This document shows positions 1-7,164 of a stretch of DNA of 51,890 bases, one piece after another. The stretch covers positions 1 through 51,890 of the forward strand of contig NZ_JAMHGA010000005.1 in the NCBI RefSeq assembly GCF_023660105.1, in the 5' to 3' direction. Below the pieces are notes generated by a model, which worked only from the letters and a program-made list of their open reading frames with translations, had not been told where the DNA came from and did no database searches. A program made the position numbers and the translations under genes. The stretch is from Desulfovibrio aminophilus (lineage in GTDB: Bacteria; Desulfobacterota; Desulfovibrionia; Desulfovibrionales; Desulfovibrionaceae). The number at the start of each line of letters is the position of its first letter. Position 1 is the stretch's first letter.

Positions 1-35
1 CCCCCGGCCCCCCCCCCCCCCCCCCCCCCCCGGTT
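1..35. repeat. Long poly-C tract at window edge
   Basis: After CCCCCGG there is an uninterrupted run of about 24 C, followed by GGTTCACGG, which resembles the right side of an R1 repeat stem. It may be a degenerate R1 copy, a slippage-prone tract, or an assembly artefact. No gene overlaps it. Confidence 0.6.
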
Positions 36-59
36 CACGGTCGGCCGGAAAAACGAAAA

Positions 60-555
60 CCTTCTCTCGCCTTTCTCAAACAGTCCCCCCGGCTTCGCCC
101 CCCCTTCGGGGGTTCATAGAAAGGCAAAGAGGCTCCCCTCTCCCCGCTTTTCTGAAACGGGCCGAAGGCCCCCCCTTCGGGGGTTCATGGAAAGGCAAAG
201 AGGCTTTCGCCTCTTTTGACACCTTCGGCCGCACGCCAAAGGCGGACGCGAGGCGTGTTTTCACGAGCCAGGCAGGGGCAAGGCGGCGACTGCCTGAAAC
301 GCCGACATGACATATGCCGCGACTCGCCCCCCCTGCATCGGGAGTGAACCGCCCCTTGCCTTGTCGTGAAAATACCCGAGGGTCCGCCCGCCGCCTTCGC
401 CCCGGCTTCGCCGGTTTGCAGAAAGGCAAAGAGGGTCCCGCTTCCCCGCCTTTCTGAAGCGGGCCGAAGGCCCCCCCTTCGGGGGTTCATAGAAAGGCCA
501 AGAGACTCCCGGCTTTCCGCCTTTCTATAATCCGCCGAAGGCGGCGGCGGGGCGG
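60..555. repeat. Cluster of R1 hairpin repeats flanking an R2 element
   Basis: This gene-free stretch holds at least four R1 units (about 99-172, 171-216, 408-474 and 472-552). Each begins with a stem closed by TTCG, continues GGTTCATAGAAAGGC (or CATGG), and ends with the approximate reverse complement, CTTTCTGAAACGGGCCGAAGG. Between them lies the R2 element at 241-387. The cluster abuts the 3' end of the lipoprotein gene that stops at 562. Apparent reading frames here are repeat-derived. Confidence 0.85.
241..387. mobile_element. R2 element copy 1, MITE-like with terminal inverted repeats
   Basis: The left end reads GCGGACGCGAGGCGTGTTTT then CACGAGCCAGGCAGGGGC. The reverse complement of the right end reads GCGGACCCTCGGGTATTTTC then ACGACAAGGCAAGGGGC, so the element has about 37-bp imperfect terminal inverted repeats around a short non-coding core. 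Related copies are at about 17493-17637 and 26780-27013, with a solo end at about 35286-35332. No transposase is encoded inside. Calling it a non-autonomous mobile element is inference. Confidence 0.6.
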
Positions 556-561
556 AGCAGG

Positions 562-1194
562 CTAGATGATGACGTTGGAGACAGGCATGCGCACGGACCA
601 GAGGGTGTCCTGGGCCGGGATGGGGACGGCCTGGGCGTCGGCCAGGCTGGGCCAGTCGGGCAGCGTGGGCAGGGGCAGGGGTTTGGCCTCCGGGACCCGG
701 GCCGGACCGGCGGCCGCCTGGACGGGCGCGGGCTTGGGCGCGGGCGCGACGGCCTGGACGGCCGGAGCGGGAACCGGAGCGGGGGCCAGATCGGCCAGAA
801 GCACGGATTCGAAGGGCGAGGGCACGGCCTCGGGCGCCTCGGGCGCGGCGTCGGGCAGGCCGTTCAGGCCGTAGGAGTCGGAGAGCGCGGCCAGGGCCAC
901 GGGCGTGCGCGGCGCGGAATCCTTGCGGTCCAGGCCGGTTTCCCACGGCCCGATGTAGTCCGGGCCGTCCAGGATGTCGACCACCGTGGCGATCTTGTCC
1001 TTGATGACCTCGTCCGGGGTCTTGTCCTCGACCACCAGGGCGTAGCTGTATTCGCAGACGGAATAGGCGGTCGAGGCGTACTGCACCGGCCCGCCGAGGA
1101 CGTAGCCTCCGGCGGTCACGGCCGCGCCGACGACCATGCAGCCCGGAAGGGCCGGAAGGAAGGCCAAAAGAAGGAGTGCCGCAAGGCGTTTCAT
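562..1194 (-). CDS. Proline/alanine-rich lipoprotein
   Basis: A 210-aa protein with a lysine/arginine N-terminus, a hydrophobic stretch and LPGC at about residues 16-19, i.e. a slightly imperfect lipobox (Pro at -2) placing a lipidated Cys near residue 19. A short globular region follows, including a DKTPDEVIKDKIATVVDIL segment, then a long Pro/Ala-rich linker (APAPVPAPAVQAVAPAPKPA) typical of extended envelope anchors. The frame continues upstream for 58 codons, but those codons lie in R1 repeat sequence, so the ATG at 1194 is chosen. No family is recognised; an envelope-anchored structural role is inference. The stop is followed at once by R1 sequence. Confidence 0.75.
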   Translation of the reverse strand: MKRLAALLLLAFLPALPGCMVVGAAVTAGGYVLGGPVQYASTAYSVCEYSYALVVEDKTPDEVIKDKIATVVDILDGPDYIGPWETGLDRKDSAPRTPVALAALSDSYGLNGLPDAAPEAPEAVPSPFESVLLADLAPAPVPAPAVQAVAPAPKPAPVQAAAGPARVPEAKPLPLPTLPDWPSLADAQAVPIPAQDTLWSVRMPVSNVII

Positions 1195-1306
1195 TGGTCG
1201 CTCCATCTGGAAACATGCGCTAGCCTGTTTCGACCTTTTTGTAAAGAAGGCCGACCCCGGCAAAACGACGGAATTCCGCCGTTCGCGGAAACCGATGCAA
1301 ACTTCG

Positions 1307-1350
1307 CTCCGGCTTCGCCGGTCTGCAGAAAGGCAAAGAGAGTCCCGCCG
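1307..1350. repeat. R1 half-copy
   Basis: CCGGCTTCGCCGG stem followed by GCAGAAAGGCAAAGAGAGTCCC, an R1 left arm lacking a clear right arm. It lies between the small-peptide terminator and the lipoprotein start. Confidence 0.7.
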
Positions 1351-1399
1351 TTCTGCCATGTTGTGCATCCCCCGACGGAGGCTTTCGACTCCCTGATGA

Positions 1400-1430
1400 A
1401 TAAGGGCGGCCCGAAGGCCGCCCTTGAAAT
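1400..1430 (-). terminator. Hairpin terminator with UUCG loop
   Basis: On the minus strand AAGGGCGGCC-TTCG-GGCCGCCCTT is a perfect 10-bp stem closed by a UUCG tetraloop. It lies about 25 nt past the stop of the 23-aa peptide gene. The following T tract is weak (TTATTC). Confidence 0.75.
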
Positions 1431-1450
1431 TCTGTAGCTACCCGAACATC

Positions 1451-1522
1451 CTAGTCAATGTGGATGTTCACGATGACGTTGATCTTGAACAAGATCAACA
1501 CGAAGTAAAGGATGGCTTCCAT
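1451..1522 (-). CDS. Small hydrophobic peptide (23 aa)
   Basis: A 23-codon frame starting MEAILYFVLILFK and ending in INVIVNIHID. It has a textbook ribosome-binding site (AAAAAGGAGATAAGG before ATG) and a strong hairpin terminator just downstream, so it looks like a complete monocistronic transcription unit. The peptide is almost entirely aliphatic with one Lys in the middle, suggesting membrane insertion. The coding DNA contains a perfect inverted repeat GTTGATCTTG-AA-CAAGATCAAC (1478-1499), and the start codon lies in a GGATGG/CCATCC hairpin (1510-1524), so translation may be structure-controlled. It could be a membrane micropeptide, a type I toxin-like peptide, or a leader. It is not recognised from any family. 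Confidence 0.5.
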   Translation of the reverse strand: MEAILYFVLILFKINVIVNIHID

Positions 1523-1688
1523 CCTTATCTCCTTTTTCGAAAGGTGGCGAGCAAAACAATCGCCAAAAATGCCGGGTAATGCCCCGAAGGGAGGGAGGAG
1601 CGGGGTCGAGAAGCCCCTGCTCCGATGCAAGGTAACATCAAAAGAAACCAAGTCAAGCCGTGTGGCGAAAAACGTCTCTCCGCCTTGC

Positions 1689-4235
1689 CTATGCCTCCCC
1701 CGCTGGAGGCCGGAGGATGCCGCCGAGCACGGAGTCGAATTCCTCCAGGCTCACGGGCTTGGCGATGTAGCCGTTCATTCCGGCGGCCAGGAAGCGTTCG
1801 CGGTCGCCCTTCATGGCGTGGGCGGTCATGGCCACGATGGGGATGTCCCGGGCCTTGGGGGCCTCGCCCTCGCGGATGCGGCGGGTGGCCTCCAGGCCGC
1901 TCATCTCGGGCATCTGGATGTCCATGAGCACGCAGTCGTAGGTCCCGCGCGCCAGCAGGTCCAGGACCTGGCGGCCGTTCTCGGCCAGGGTCACGCTGTG
2001 CCCGGCCTCCTCCAGGAAGCTCGTGGCCGCCAGCTGGTTGATCTTGTTGTCCTCGGCCAGGAGGATGCGCAGGCCCGAGGGCTTGCCCCGGCCCGAGGCG
2101 GCGCGGGCCGGTCCCTCCACGGGCTCCAGGCCCGCGTCGGCGGCGTGGGCCAGGAGGTGCAGGATGACCTTGGTGCCCCGGCCGGGTTCGGATTCCAGGC
2201 GCACGTCGCCGCCCATGAGCCCCACGAGGCGCTTGACGATGCCCAGGCCCAGGCCCGTGCCCTGGTACTTGCGGGAGAAGGAGCCGTCGGCCTGGGTGAA
2301 GGAGTCGAAGATCTTCTCCAGCATGTGGCCCGGGATGCCCACGCCGGTGTCCGTGACCTCGAAGTCGAGGCGCACGCGGCCCTCGGGCTCCAGTCCCGGC
2401 TTGCGCGAGGCCAGCACGTGGACGAACCCGGCCTCGGTGAACTTGATGGAGTTGCCCACGAGGTTGAAGAGCACCTGGCGCAGGCGTCCCGGGTTTCCGG
2501 CGACCTCGTCGGGGAGGTCGCCCTCGGCGGTCCAGGTCAGGGTCAGGCCCTTTTCCAGGGCCTGGGGCCGGAAGATGTCCAGCACGGAGTCCAGCAGTTC
2601 GGGCAGATTGAAGCGTTCGCGGGCGATCTCCACCTTGCCCGCCTCGATCTTGGACAGGTCGAGGATGTCGCTGATCACGGCCAGGAGGTTCTGGCCCGAG
2701 TTGAGGGCCGTGTCCACGTACTTGCGCTGCTTGCCGTCCAGGGGCGTGCGCTGGAGGAGCTGGAGCATGCCCATGACGCCGTTGAGCGGAGTGCGGATCT
2801 CGTGGCTCATGTTGGCCAGGAACTCGCCCTTGGCCAGGCTGGCGGCCTCGGCCTCCTCCTTGGCGCGGATGAGGGCCATTTCCAGGCGCTTGCGCTCGGT
2901 GATGTCCACCACCGCGCCGATGATCTTCAGGGGTCGGCCCCCGGCGTCGCGCACGCAGGTGCCGCGCACCTCGACCCAGCGGTACTCGCCGTCGCGGTGG
3001 GTGAGCTGGGTCTCCACCTCGAACTCGGACCGGCCGCTCCTGATGAAGCGCTCGAAGTGCTCGCGCGCGCCCTCGCGGTCCTCGGCGCGCATGAGTTCCG
3101 CGATGCTGTCCAGGTCGTCGGGCACCTCGTCGGGGTCGTAGCCGAGAAGCTCCTTGAACACCGGGTCCACGTAGGTCTGGTCCAGGACGAAGTCGCGCTC
3201 CCAGACGCCCACCTTGCCCGCGCGGGCGGCCAGGGCGAAGCGCTGGCGGTTGCGCAGCAGGGCGGCCTCGGTCTTGCGGCGCTCCTCCACCTCCTTGCGC
3301 ATGTCGCGCTCGCGGGCCTCGATGGTCAGCAGGTCGCGGCGCTGGCGTCCGGCGCGCAGGCCGAAGAGCGTGGCCAGGATGAGCGCCGCCGCGACCACGG
3401 CCAGGCCCAGGGCCAGGCCCAGGCCGAACCACTCGGGCAGGGCGTGCCCGTGGTCGCGGTCCAGCCAGCGTTGCAGGGAGGCGTGCAGGACCGAGCCCCG
3501 GTCCATGACCAGGCGGTCCATCTGGCGGTCGAACCCCTTGAGAATCCAGGCCTTCTGCCCCTTGAGCACGGCCGCGGCCTCGAAGGAGGGCATGAAGGTG
3601 ATCGTGGCGGGCGCCACGCCGTACATGGAGGCCGCATACTCGCCATAGAGGCGGCAGACCACGCCCGCCCCGGCCTCGCCCCGGGACACCGCGCCCAGGA
3701 CCTCGGGCTGGGTGTTCACCCAGTGGGCCGAGACCGAGAGGCCGTATTCCTCCATGAGCTCCAGGAATCCCTGGGCCAGGCGCGAACCGCGCGCCAGGGC
3801 CACCGTGCGGCCCGCCATGTCCATGAGGCTGGCTGGTTTCTCGCCGGGCCGGGTGTAGACCGCGCCCCAGGTGCGGGTGTACTTGCGGCGGCTGAAGTCG
3901 AGGAACTCCGCGCGCTCCTCGGTCTGGGCCACGTAGGGCAGCACGTCCACGCGCTCCTGGCGCATGAAGCCGACGCACTCCTGGCCCGAGCAGGGCACCC
4001 ACTCCAGGTCCCAGCCCTCGGCCCGGGCCACCTCCTCCATGACCTCCACGGCCAGGCCCCGGGGGCGGCCCTCCTCGTCCAGGAAGGCCCCGGGCGGCAG
4101 GCCCGAAAGGGCCGCGCGCACCCGAGGGCGGGGCTCGTCGGCGTGGAGCATGGCCGCGGGGGCGGCCAGCGCGGCGGCCAGCAGCAGGAGGAATATGAGG
4201 ACATGCGCCCGGCGCGGGCGCAAGGCGGATTTCAT
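1689..4235 (-). CDS. Hybrid sensor histidine kinase with periplasmic solute-binding sensor domain
   Basis: About 848 aa. Order: signal peptide/TM (to about residue 33), a type-3 family solute-binding fold (about 35-255) carrying the segments RPRGLAVEVMEEVARAEG and RVDVLPYVAQTEERAEFLDF, a TM helix (about 265-290), a PAS/PAC domain (about 325-450), HisKA with SHEIRTPLNGV (His about 478), HATPase_c (DTGVGIPGHMLEKIF, GTGLGLGIVKRLV), and a C-terminal receiver with phospho-acceptor Asp about 772 in LMDIQMPEMSG. It is therefore predicted to sense a small amino-acid-like ligand in the periplasm and run an internal phosphorelay (BvgS/EvgS-like architecture). A separate phosphotransfer domain is not visible. 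The ATG at 4235 is preferred over an upstream GTG at 4250. No output regulator is adjacent. Confidence 0.93.
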   Translation of the reverse strand: MKSALRPRRAHVLIFLLLLAAALAAPAAMLHADEPRPRVRAALSGLPPGAFLDEEGRPRGLAVEVMEEVARAEGWDLEWVPCSGQECVGFMRQERVDVLPYVAQTEERAEFLDFSRRKYTRTWGAVYTRPGEKPASLMDMAGRTVALARGSRLAQGFLELMEEYGLSVSAHWVNTQPEVLGAVSRGEAGAGVVCRLYGEYAASMYGVAPATITFMPSFEAAAVLKGQKAWILKGFDRQMDRLVMDRGSVLHASLQRWLDRDHGHALPEWFGLGLALGLAVVAAALILATLFGLRAGRQRRDLLTIEARERDMRKEVEERRKTEAALLRNRQRFALAARAGKVGVWERDFVLDQTYVDPVFKELLGYDPDEVPDDLDSIAELMRAEDREGAREHFERFIRSGRSEFEVETQLTHRDGEYRWVEVRGTCVRDAGGRPLKIIGAVVDITERKRLEMALIRAKEEAEAASLAKGEFLANMSHEIRTPLNGVMGMLQLLQRTPLDGKQRKYVDTALNSGQNLLAVISDILDLSKIEAGKVEIARERFNLPELLDSVLDIFRPQALEKGLTLTWTAEGDLPDEVAGNPGRLRQVLFNLVGNSIKFTEAGFVHVLASRKPGLEPEGRVRLDFEVTDTGVGIPGHMLEKIFDSFTQADGSFSRKYQGTGLGLGIVKRLVGLMGGDVRLESEPGRGTKVILHLLAHAADAGLEPVEGPARAASGRGKPSGLRILLAEDNKINQLAATSFLEEAGHSVTLAENGRQVLDLLARGTYDCVLMDIQMPEMSGLEATRRIREGEAPKARDIPIVAMTAHAMKGDRERFLAAGMNGYIAKPVSLEEFDSVLGGILRPPAGEA

Positions 4236-4299
4236 TCCATTTTCATACACGGGCCAAGTCCGCCTGTAAACGAGACGGGCAGGTCATCCCCATTCTTTC

Positions 4300-4575
4300 T
4301 CAGCGCGGTTCGAAACATCGGGCCCTGGCCGCGCGCTCCGAAACCGCCCGGGCCTCGGCCGACTCGCGCAGCTCGGCCAGACAGTCCTCCGTGGGCTCGA
4401 ACCCCGGGCAGGACCCGGCCGAGGTCCAGGACGGCGGCCGCACCGCCACCCCGGGCCAGCCCGCCGCGCGCAGGGCCTCCGAGGCGGCCTCGCAACAGCC
4501 CCCGGCCAGGTTGCGGCAATCCCCGCAGCGGCCCCCCAGGTCTCGGGCATACGTTTCGGTCACACGGCTGTTCAT
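4300..4575 (-). CDS. Small cysteine-rich protein
   Basis: A 91-aa protein with an N-terminal cluster GGRCGDCRNLAGGCC and further Cys in GSCPGFEP, EDCLAEL and ARCFEPR: eight Cys in all, suggestive of a metal- or Fe-S-binding knuckle. The start ATG lies 10 nt after the stop of the upstream small gene (4586-4810) and has no Shine-Dalgarno of its own, which fits translational coupling. The 10-bp palindrome GTCAATTGAC spans the upstream gene's last codons. No family is recognised; function unknown. Confidence 0.55.
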   Translation of the reverse strand: MNSRVTETYARDLGGRCGDCRNLAGGCCEAASEALRAAGWPGVAVRPPSWTSAGSCPGFEPTEDCLAELRESAEARAVSERAARARCFEPR

Positions 4576-4585
4576 AGACAACAAT

Positions 4586-4810
4586 TTAGTCAATTGACAA
4601 TACGACGTCAAGCCCCACCGACTCGCTGTTTGCGGCCGCCCCTGATTCCCCCGGCCCGGAATCCGGCGGCCGTTCCCGGCCGGGCCCCGGTTCCGAAGCG
4701 GGCCGGTCCGCGCCCACGGCGTCTGACAGGCGGAAGCCCAGGCTCCGCAAGTCCCCGGCCGAGGGCAGGCCGCCGTCCTCGCGGGGCAGCAGGATCATGC
4801 AATGCACCAT
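4586..4810 (-). CDS. Small hypothetical protein, first gene of a two-gene unit
   Basis: A 74-aa frame starting MVHCMILLPREDGG, preceded by GGAGGAACGAAC before ATG, a strong ribosome-binding site that decides this start. The second half is disordered in composition (Pro, Gly, Ser, Glu). The same frame stays open upstream to about 4983 (a possible ATG giving MQKEKYIRLENALLEL), but that stretch is AT-rich and looks like promoter DNA; an N-terminally longer protein cannot be excluded. The gene is followed after 10 nt by the Cys-rich gene. Function unknown. Confidence 0.5.
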   Translation of the reverse strand: MVHCMILLPREDGGLPSAGDLRSLGFRLSDAVGADRPASEPGPGRERPPDSGPGESGAAANSESVGLDVVLSID

Positions 4811-5097
4811 GTTCGTTCCTCCAGGCCGGGCGACCGCGGCATTCAGTATCGCCCGCGCCATAGTGGTGCGTCTATAGTGCATCATTGATCTGAAAGTCCA
4901 GCATAATCTATAATTTCCCCATAGGATAGCCTGTTTGAGTTCCAAAAGAGCATTCTCTAGCCTGATATATTTTTCCTTTTGCATTGTGCTTCGTCTGTTG
5001 TGTTGTGGATGATCGCCTATCCACACGGGAAGACTACGGAAGGATGTCGTGCATCATCCTGCCGCGTCAGGGGGCGCCGGGGAGGAAACGCCGGTGT

Positions 5098-5622
5098 TCA
5101 GCGGTGGCAGCGGCCGCATTCCAGCGGCCCGTGCGGCAGGTAGTTGGCCTTGAAGCGGGAATGGCAGCCCAGGCAGCTGCGCGGCGAGCCCGCCAGGTGG
5201 AAGGCCCGGTGCAGCGACCGGGGCGGATCGTCCTCGCGGGTGATCAGGGAATGGCAGGCCGCCTCGGAGGAGCAGCTCGCCGGATCCTTGTGGTGACAGC
5301 TGCGGCAGGAGGTGCGGCCGCCCTGGACGTGGCGGGCGTGGGAGAAGAAGACCGGAGGCCGGGTGCGCTGGGAGGGCCAGGACAGGTAGCCGTCCTTGGG
5401 CATGTGCTCCGGGGTCCAGGTCCCCTCCACGCCGAGGCTGTAGTTCTCGGGGCTCACGGGCCGGACATCCGCCAGCTTGTGCTGGGGCCCGTGGCCGCTC
5501 GCGGCCGCGCCCCGGACCAGGGCCGGAACCGCCGCCAGGGCGAAGAGGAGGATCAGGGCCGACACGGCCAGGACGGGAGACGGACGCCCCCGCCCGGGGC
5601 GGCCCGGCGCGGACTCGGTCAT
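5098..5622 (-). CDS. Tetraheme cytochrome c3-family protein
   Basis: About 174 aa with an N-terminal membrane/signal segment (SPVLAVSALILLFALAAVPAL) and then a class III cytochrome pattern. VFFSHARHV supplies axial His residues ahead of CRSCHH (heme 1); CSSEAACH, CLGCHS and CGRCHR follow at the C-terminus. Three motifs are CX2CH. The second has five residues between the cysteines (CX5CH) instead of the CX2CH or CX4CH usual in c3, which I confirmed codon by codon. Predicted to be periplasmic or membrane-tethered and to shuttle electrons; a periplasmic hydrogenase lies 2 kb away, so it could accept its electrons, but that link is inference. The ATG at 5622 is preferred over an upstream TTG. It is divergent from the Fic gene. 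Confidence 0.88.
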   Translation of the reverse strand: MTESAPGRPGRGRPSPVLAVSALILLFALAAVPALVRGAAASGHGPQHKLADVRPVSPENYSLGVEGTWTPEHMPKDGYLSWPSQRTRPPVFFSHARHVQGGRTSCRSCHHKDPASCSSEAACHSLITREDDPPRSLHRAFHLAGSPRSCLGCHSRFKANYLPHGPLECGRCHR

Positions 5623-5721
5623 GGCCCCATGTATAGAGGAAAGCGGGGTCGAGGCCAAGGCCGAACCCGGCCCGCCGCCCGCTTCCGGGCTCGGATTTCT
5701 TGCATTCTATTATTAAAAATT

Positions 5722-5784
5722 CGTTGCAAGATTGAAACAAATTTTATATGAACATCTTGAAAATCCATTTTGTTTGCGTTGCAA
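5722..5784 (+). promoter_or_regulatory. AT-rich promoter region of Fic gene 1 with repeated CGTTGCAA
   Basis: CGTTGCAA occurs at 5722-5729 and again at 5777-5784, each followed by an AAACAA-type tract, in otherwise AT-rich DNA between the divergent cytochrome and Fic genes. TTGAAACAA at about 5732 recurs as its complement TTGTTTCAA just upstream of the second Fic gene (about 49389). A shared repressor site is possible but unproven. Confidence 0.35.
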
Positions 5785-5800
5785 AACAAGGTGCGGAACC

Positions 5801-6910
5801 ATGCGCGGAAAAACCCTGGTGCTCAGCGCGGACAATCTCCAGTTCTCGCGCCGCTTCGACCGCGTGCGGGTCCAGCCCGTCCTGGCCCGGGTCCAGACCC
5901 TGGCCGCCGTCCTGGCCGAACTGCCCGTGCTTCCGGAAACCGCCGAAGCCCTCGACGCCGATCTCCGCCTGCGCTCCATCCTCGCTTCCGCCGCGCTCTC
6001 GGGCAACGCCCTGGGCCCGGAACAGGCCGCCCGCGCCCTGGACGCCGCCGAGCCCCCGGCCGACCCCGCGGCCCGCGAAATCCACAACCTCGGCCGGGCG
6101 CTGCGCCCCCTCACCAAGCCCCGCCGCGAGTTCGGCGTCATGGAGGTGGCCGAGGCCCACCTGCGCAAGCTCCACGCCGGCATCACCGAAGGCCTGGACT
6201 ATCCCGCGTCCGAACCCGGCGCGTACCGGTCCCGCTCCATCGAGGTGGGCGACGAGTCCCAGGGCGGCTCCTACGTCCCGCCCCGCCACGTCCAGGACGT
6301 CCGCCGCCTCATGGAGCGCTTCGCCGCCTGGATCAACTCCGAGCCCCTGCGCCACGAGCCGCCCCTGCTCCGCGCCGCCATCTGCTCCTTCCACCTGGCC
6401 TGCATCCACCCCTTCGACACCGGCAACCACCGCGCCGCCCGCGCCCTCCACGCCCTCATTCTCTCCGCCGCCGGGCTGCGCCGCCTCTCCTGGCTCCCGG
6501 CCATCCAGGAACACCGCGCCCCCCTGGAGTCCTACCGCGCCTTCCTCGACTCCCTGCGCCACGACCTGGACCTCACCGCCTACCTCGAACACCACCTCCT
6601 GGGCCTCCTGGACCAGCTCACCGAGATCAAGGCCCGGCTCCTGGCCCCCCTGGCCCGGCTCACCGCCGAGCACCACCTCCAGGCCCTCCTGGACCAGCGC
6701 CGCATCTCCCGCCGCCAGCTGGACCTCCTCCACCTGCTCCAGGAGCACGGCCGCCCCCTCACCCTCCAGCAGATCCTCGCCACCCGGCCCTTCAGCATCC
6801 TCTACCGCGACCGCACCTCCCACTCCGCCCGCCGCGACCTGCTCAACCTCGTGGAACAAGGCCTGCTCCACCGCTCCGCCCACGCCTTCTCCCCCTTCGG
6901 GGGTTCATAG
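5801..6910 (+). CDS. Fic-fold protein with degenerate catalytic and inhibitory motifs
   Basis: About 369 aa with the DUF4172/Fic/winged-helix layout of stand-alone bacterial Fic proteins. The Fic motif reads HPFDTGNHRAAR (His203). Compared with the canonical HPFx[D/E]GNGR, the metal-coordinating acid is Thr207 and the third Gly of the anion-hole loop is His210. The N-terminal inhibitory motif ([S/T]xxxE[G/N]) reads SAALSGN, so the autoinhibitory Glu is Ser67. Both losses suggest a divergent or non-AMPylating enzyme. A winged-helix-like C-terminus (about 290-360) could bind DNA. The start is ATG 5801 with AAGGTG upstream; an earlier TTG is unlikely. The last codons, stop included, are R1 repeat sequence (CCCTTCGGGGGTTCATAG). 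A canonical paralogue sits at 49417. Confidence 0.88.
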   Translation: MRGKTLVLSADNLQFSRRFDRVRVQPVLARVQTLAAVLAELPVLPETAEALDADLRLRSILASAALSGNALGPEQAARALDAAEPPADPAAREIHNLGRALRPLTKPRREFGVMEVAEAHLRKLHAGITEGLDYPASEPGAYRSRSIEVGDESQGGSYVPPRHVQDVRRLMERFAAWINSEPLRHEPPLLRAAICSFHLACIHPFDTGNHRAARALHALILSAAGLRRLSWLPAIQEHRAPLESYRAFLDSLRHDLDLTAYLEHHLLGLLDQLTEIKARLLAPLARLTAEHHLQALLDQRRISRRQLDLLHLLQEHGRPLTLQQILATRPFSILYRDRTSHSARRDLLNLVEQGLLHRSAHAFSPFGGS

Positions 6911-6962
6911 AAAGGCAAAGAGGCTCTCGCCTTTCCACCTTTCTGAAACGGGCCGAAGACCC
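6889..6962 (+). repeat. R1 hairpin repeat at 3' end of Fic gene 1
   Basis: CCCCCTTCGGGGG stem, TTCATAGAAAGGC, then CTTTCTGAAACGGGCCGAAG as right arm. It supplies the C-terminal residues FGGS and the TAG stop of the Fic gene. Confidence 0.85.
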
Positions 6963-7021
6963 GGCGAAAGGGATGCCGATTCTTTCATTCCCCCATTGAC
7001 CCGACCGCCGATCTCCACTAC

Positions 7022-7050
7022 GGTAACACTAAAATGAAAAAAGTGTTACC
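7022..7050. promoter_or_regulatory. Inverted repeat GGTAACACT/AGTGTTACC upstream of hydA
   Basis: Perfect 9-bp arms separated by 11 A-rich bases, 115 bp before the hydA start. The core GTAACAC recurs in the larger palindrome at 10615-10643. Operator or transcript hairpin; the binding protein is unknown. Confidence 0.5.
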
Positions 7051-7164
7051 GCACCCGCCGGATGCCCTTGGTTGAAGGTTTCCAGGCGTTGCGGAGCCCG
7101 AAGGAGGTGAGCGGGATTCAACACCGTCGGCTGTGGACCCAAAATCAGCAAAACGGAGGAACGT

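Noticed and set aside
100-555. CRISPR array
   Set aside because: The repeats are hairpin units of variable spacing and sequence with no unique spacers of constant length and no cas genes.
185-1216. A 343-codon minus-strand frame across the repeats and lipoprotein gene
   Set aside because: Different frame from the lipoprotein, no domain, and largely repeat-derived.
1512-4577. A 1021-codon open frame on the plus strand opposite the hybrid histidine kinase
   Set aside because: The minus strand encodes a full, motif-complete kinase; the plus frame is an anticodon-strand shadow caused by high GC and shows no domains.
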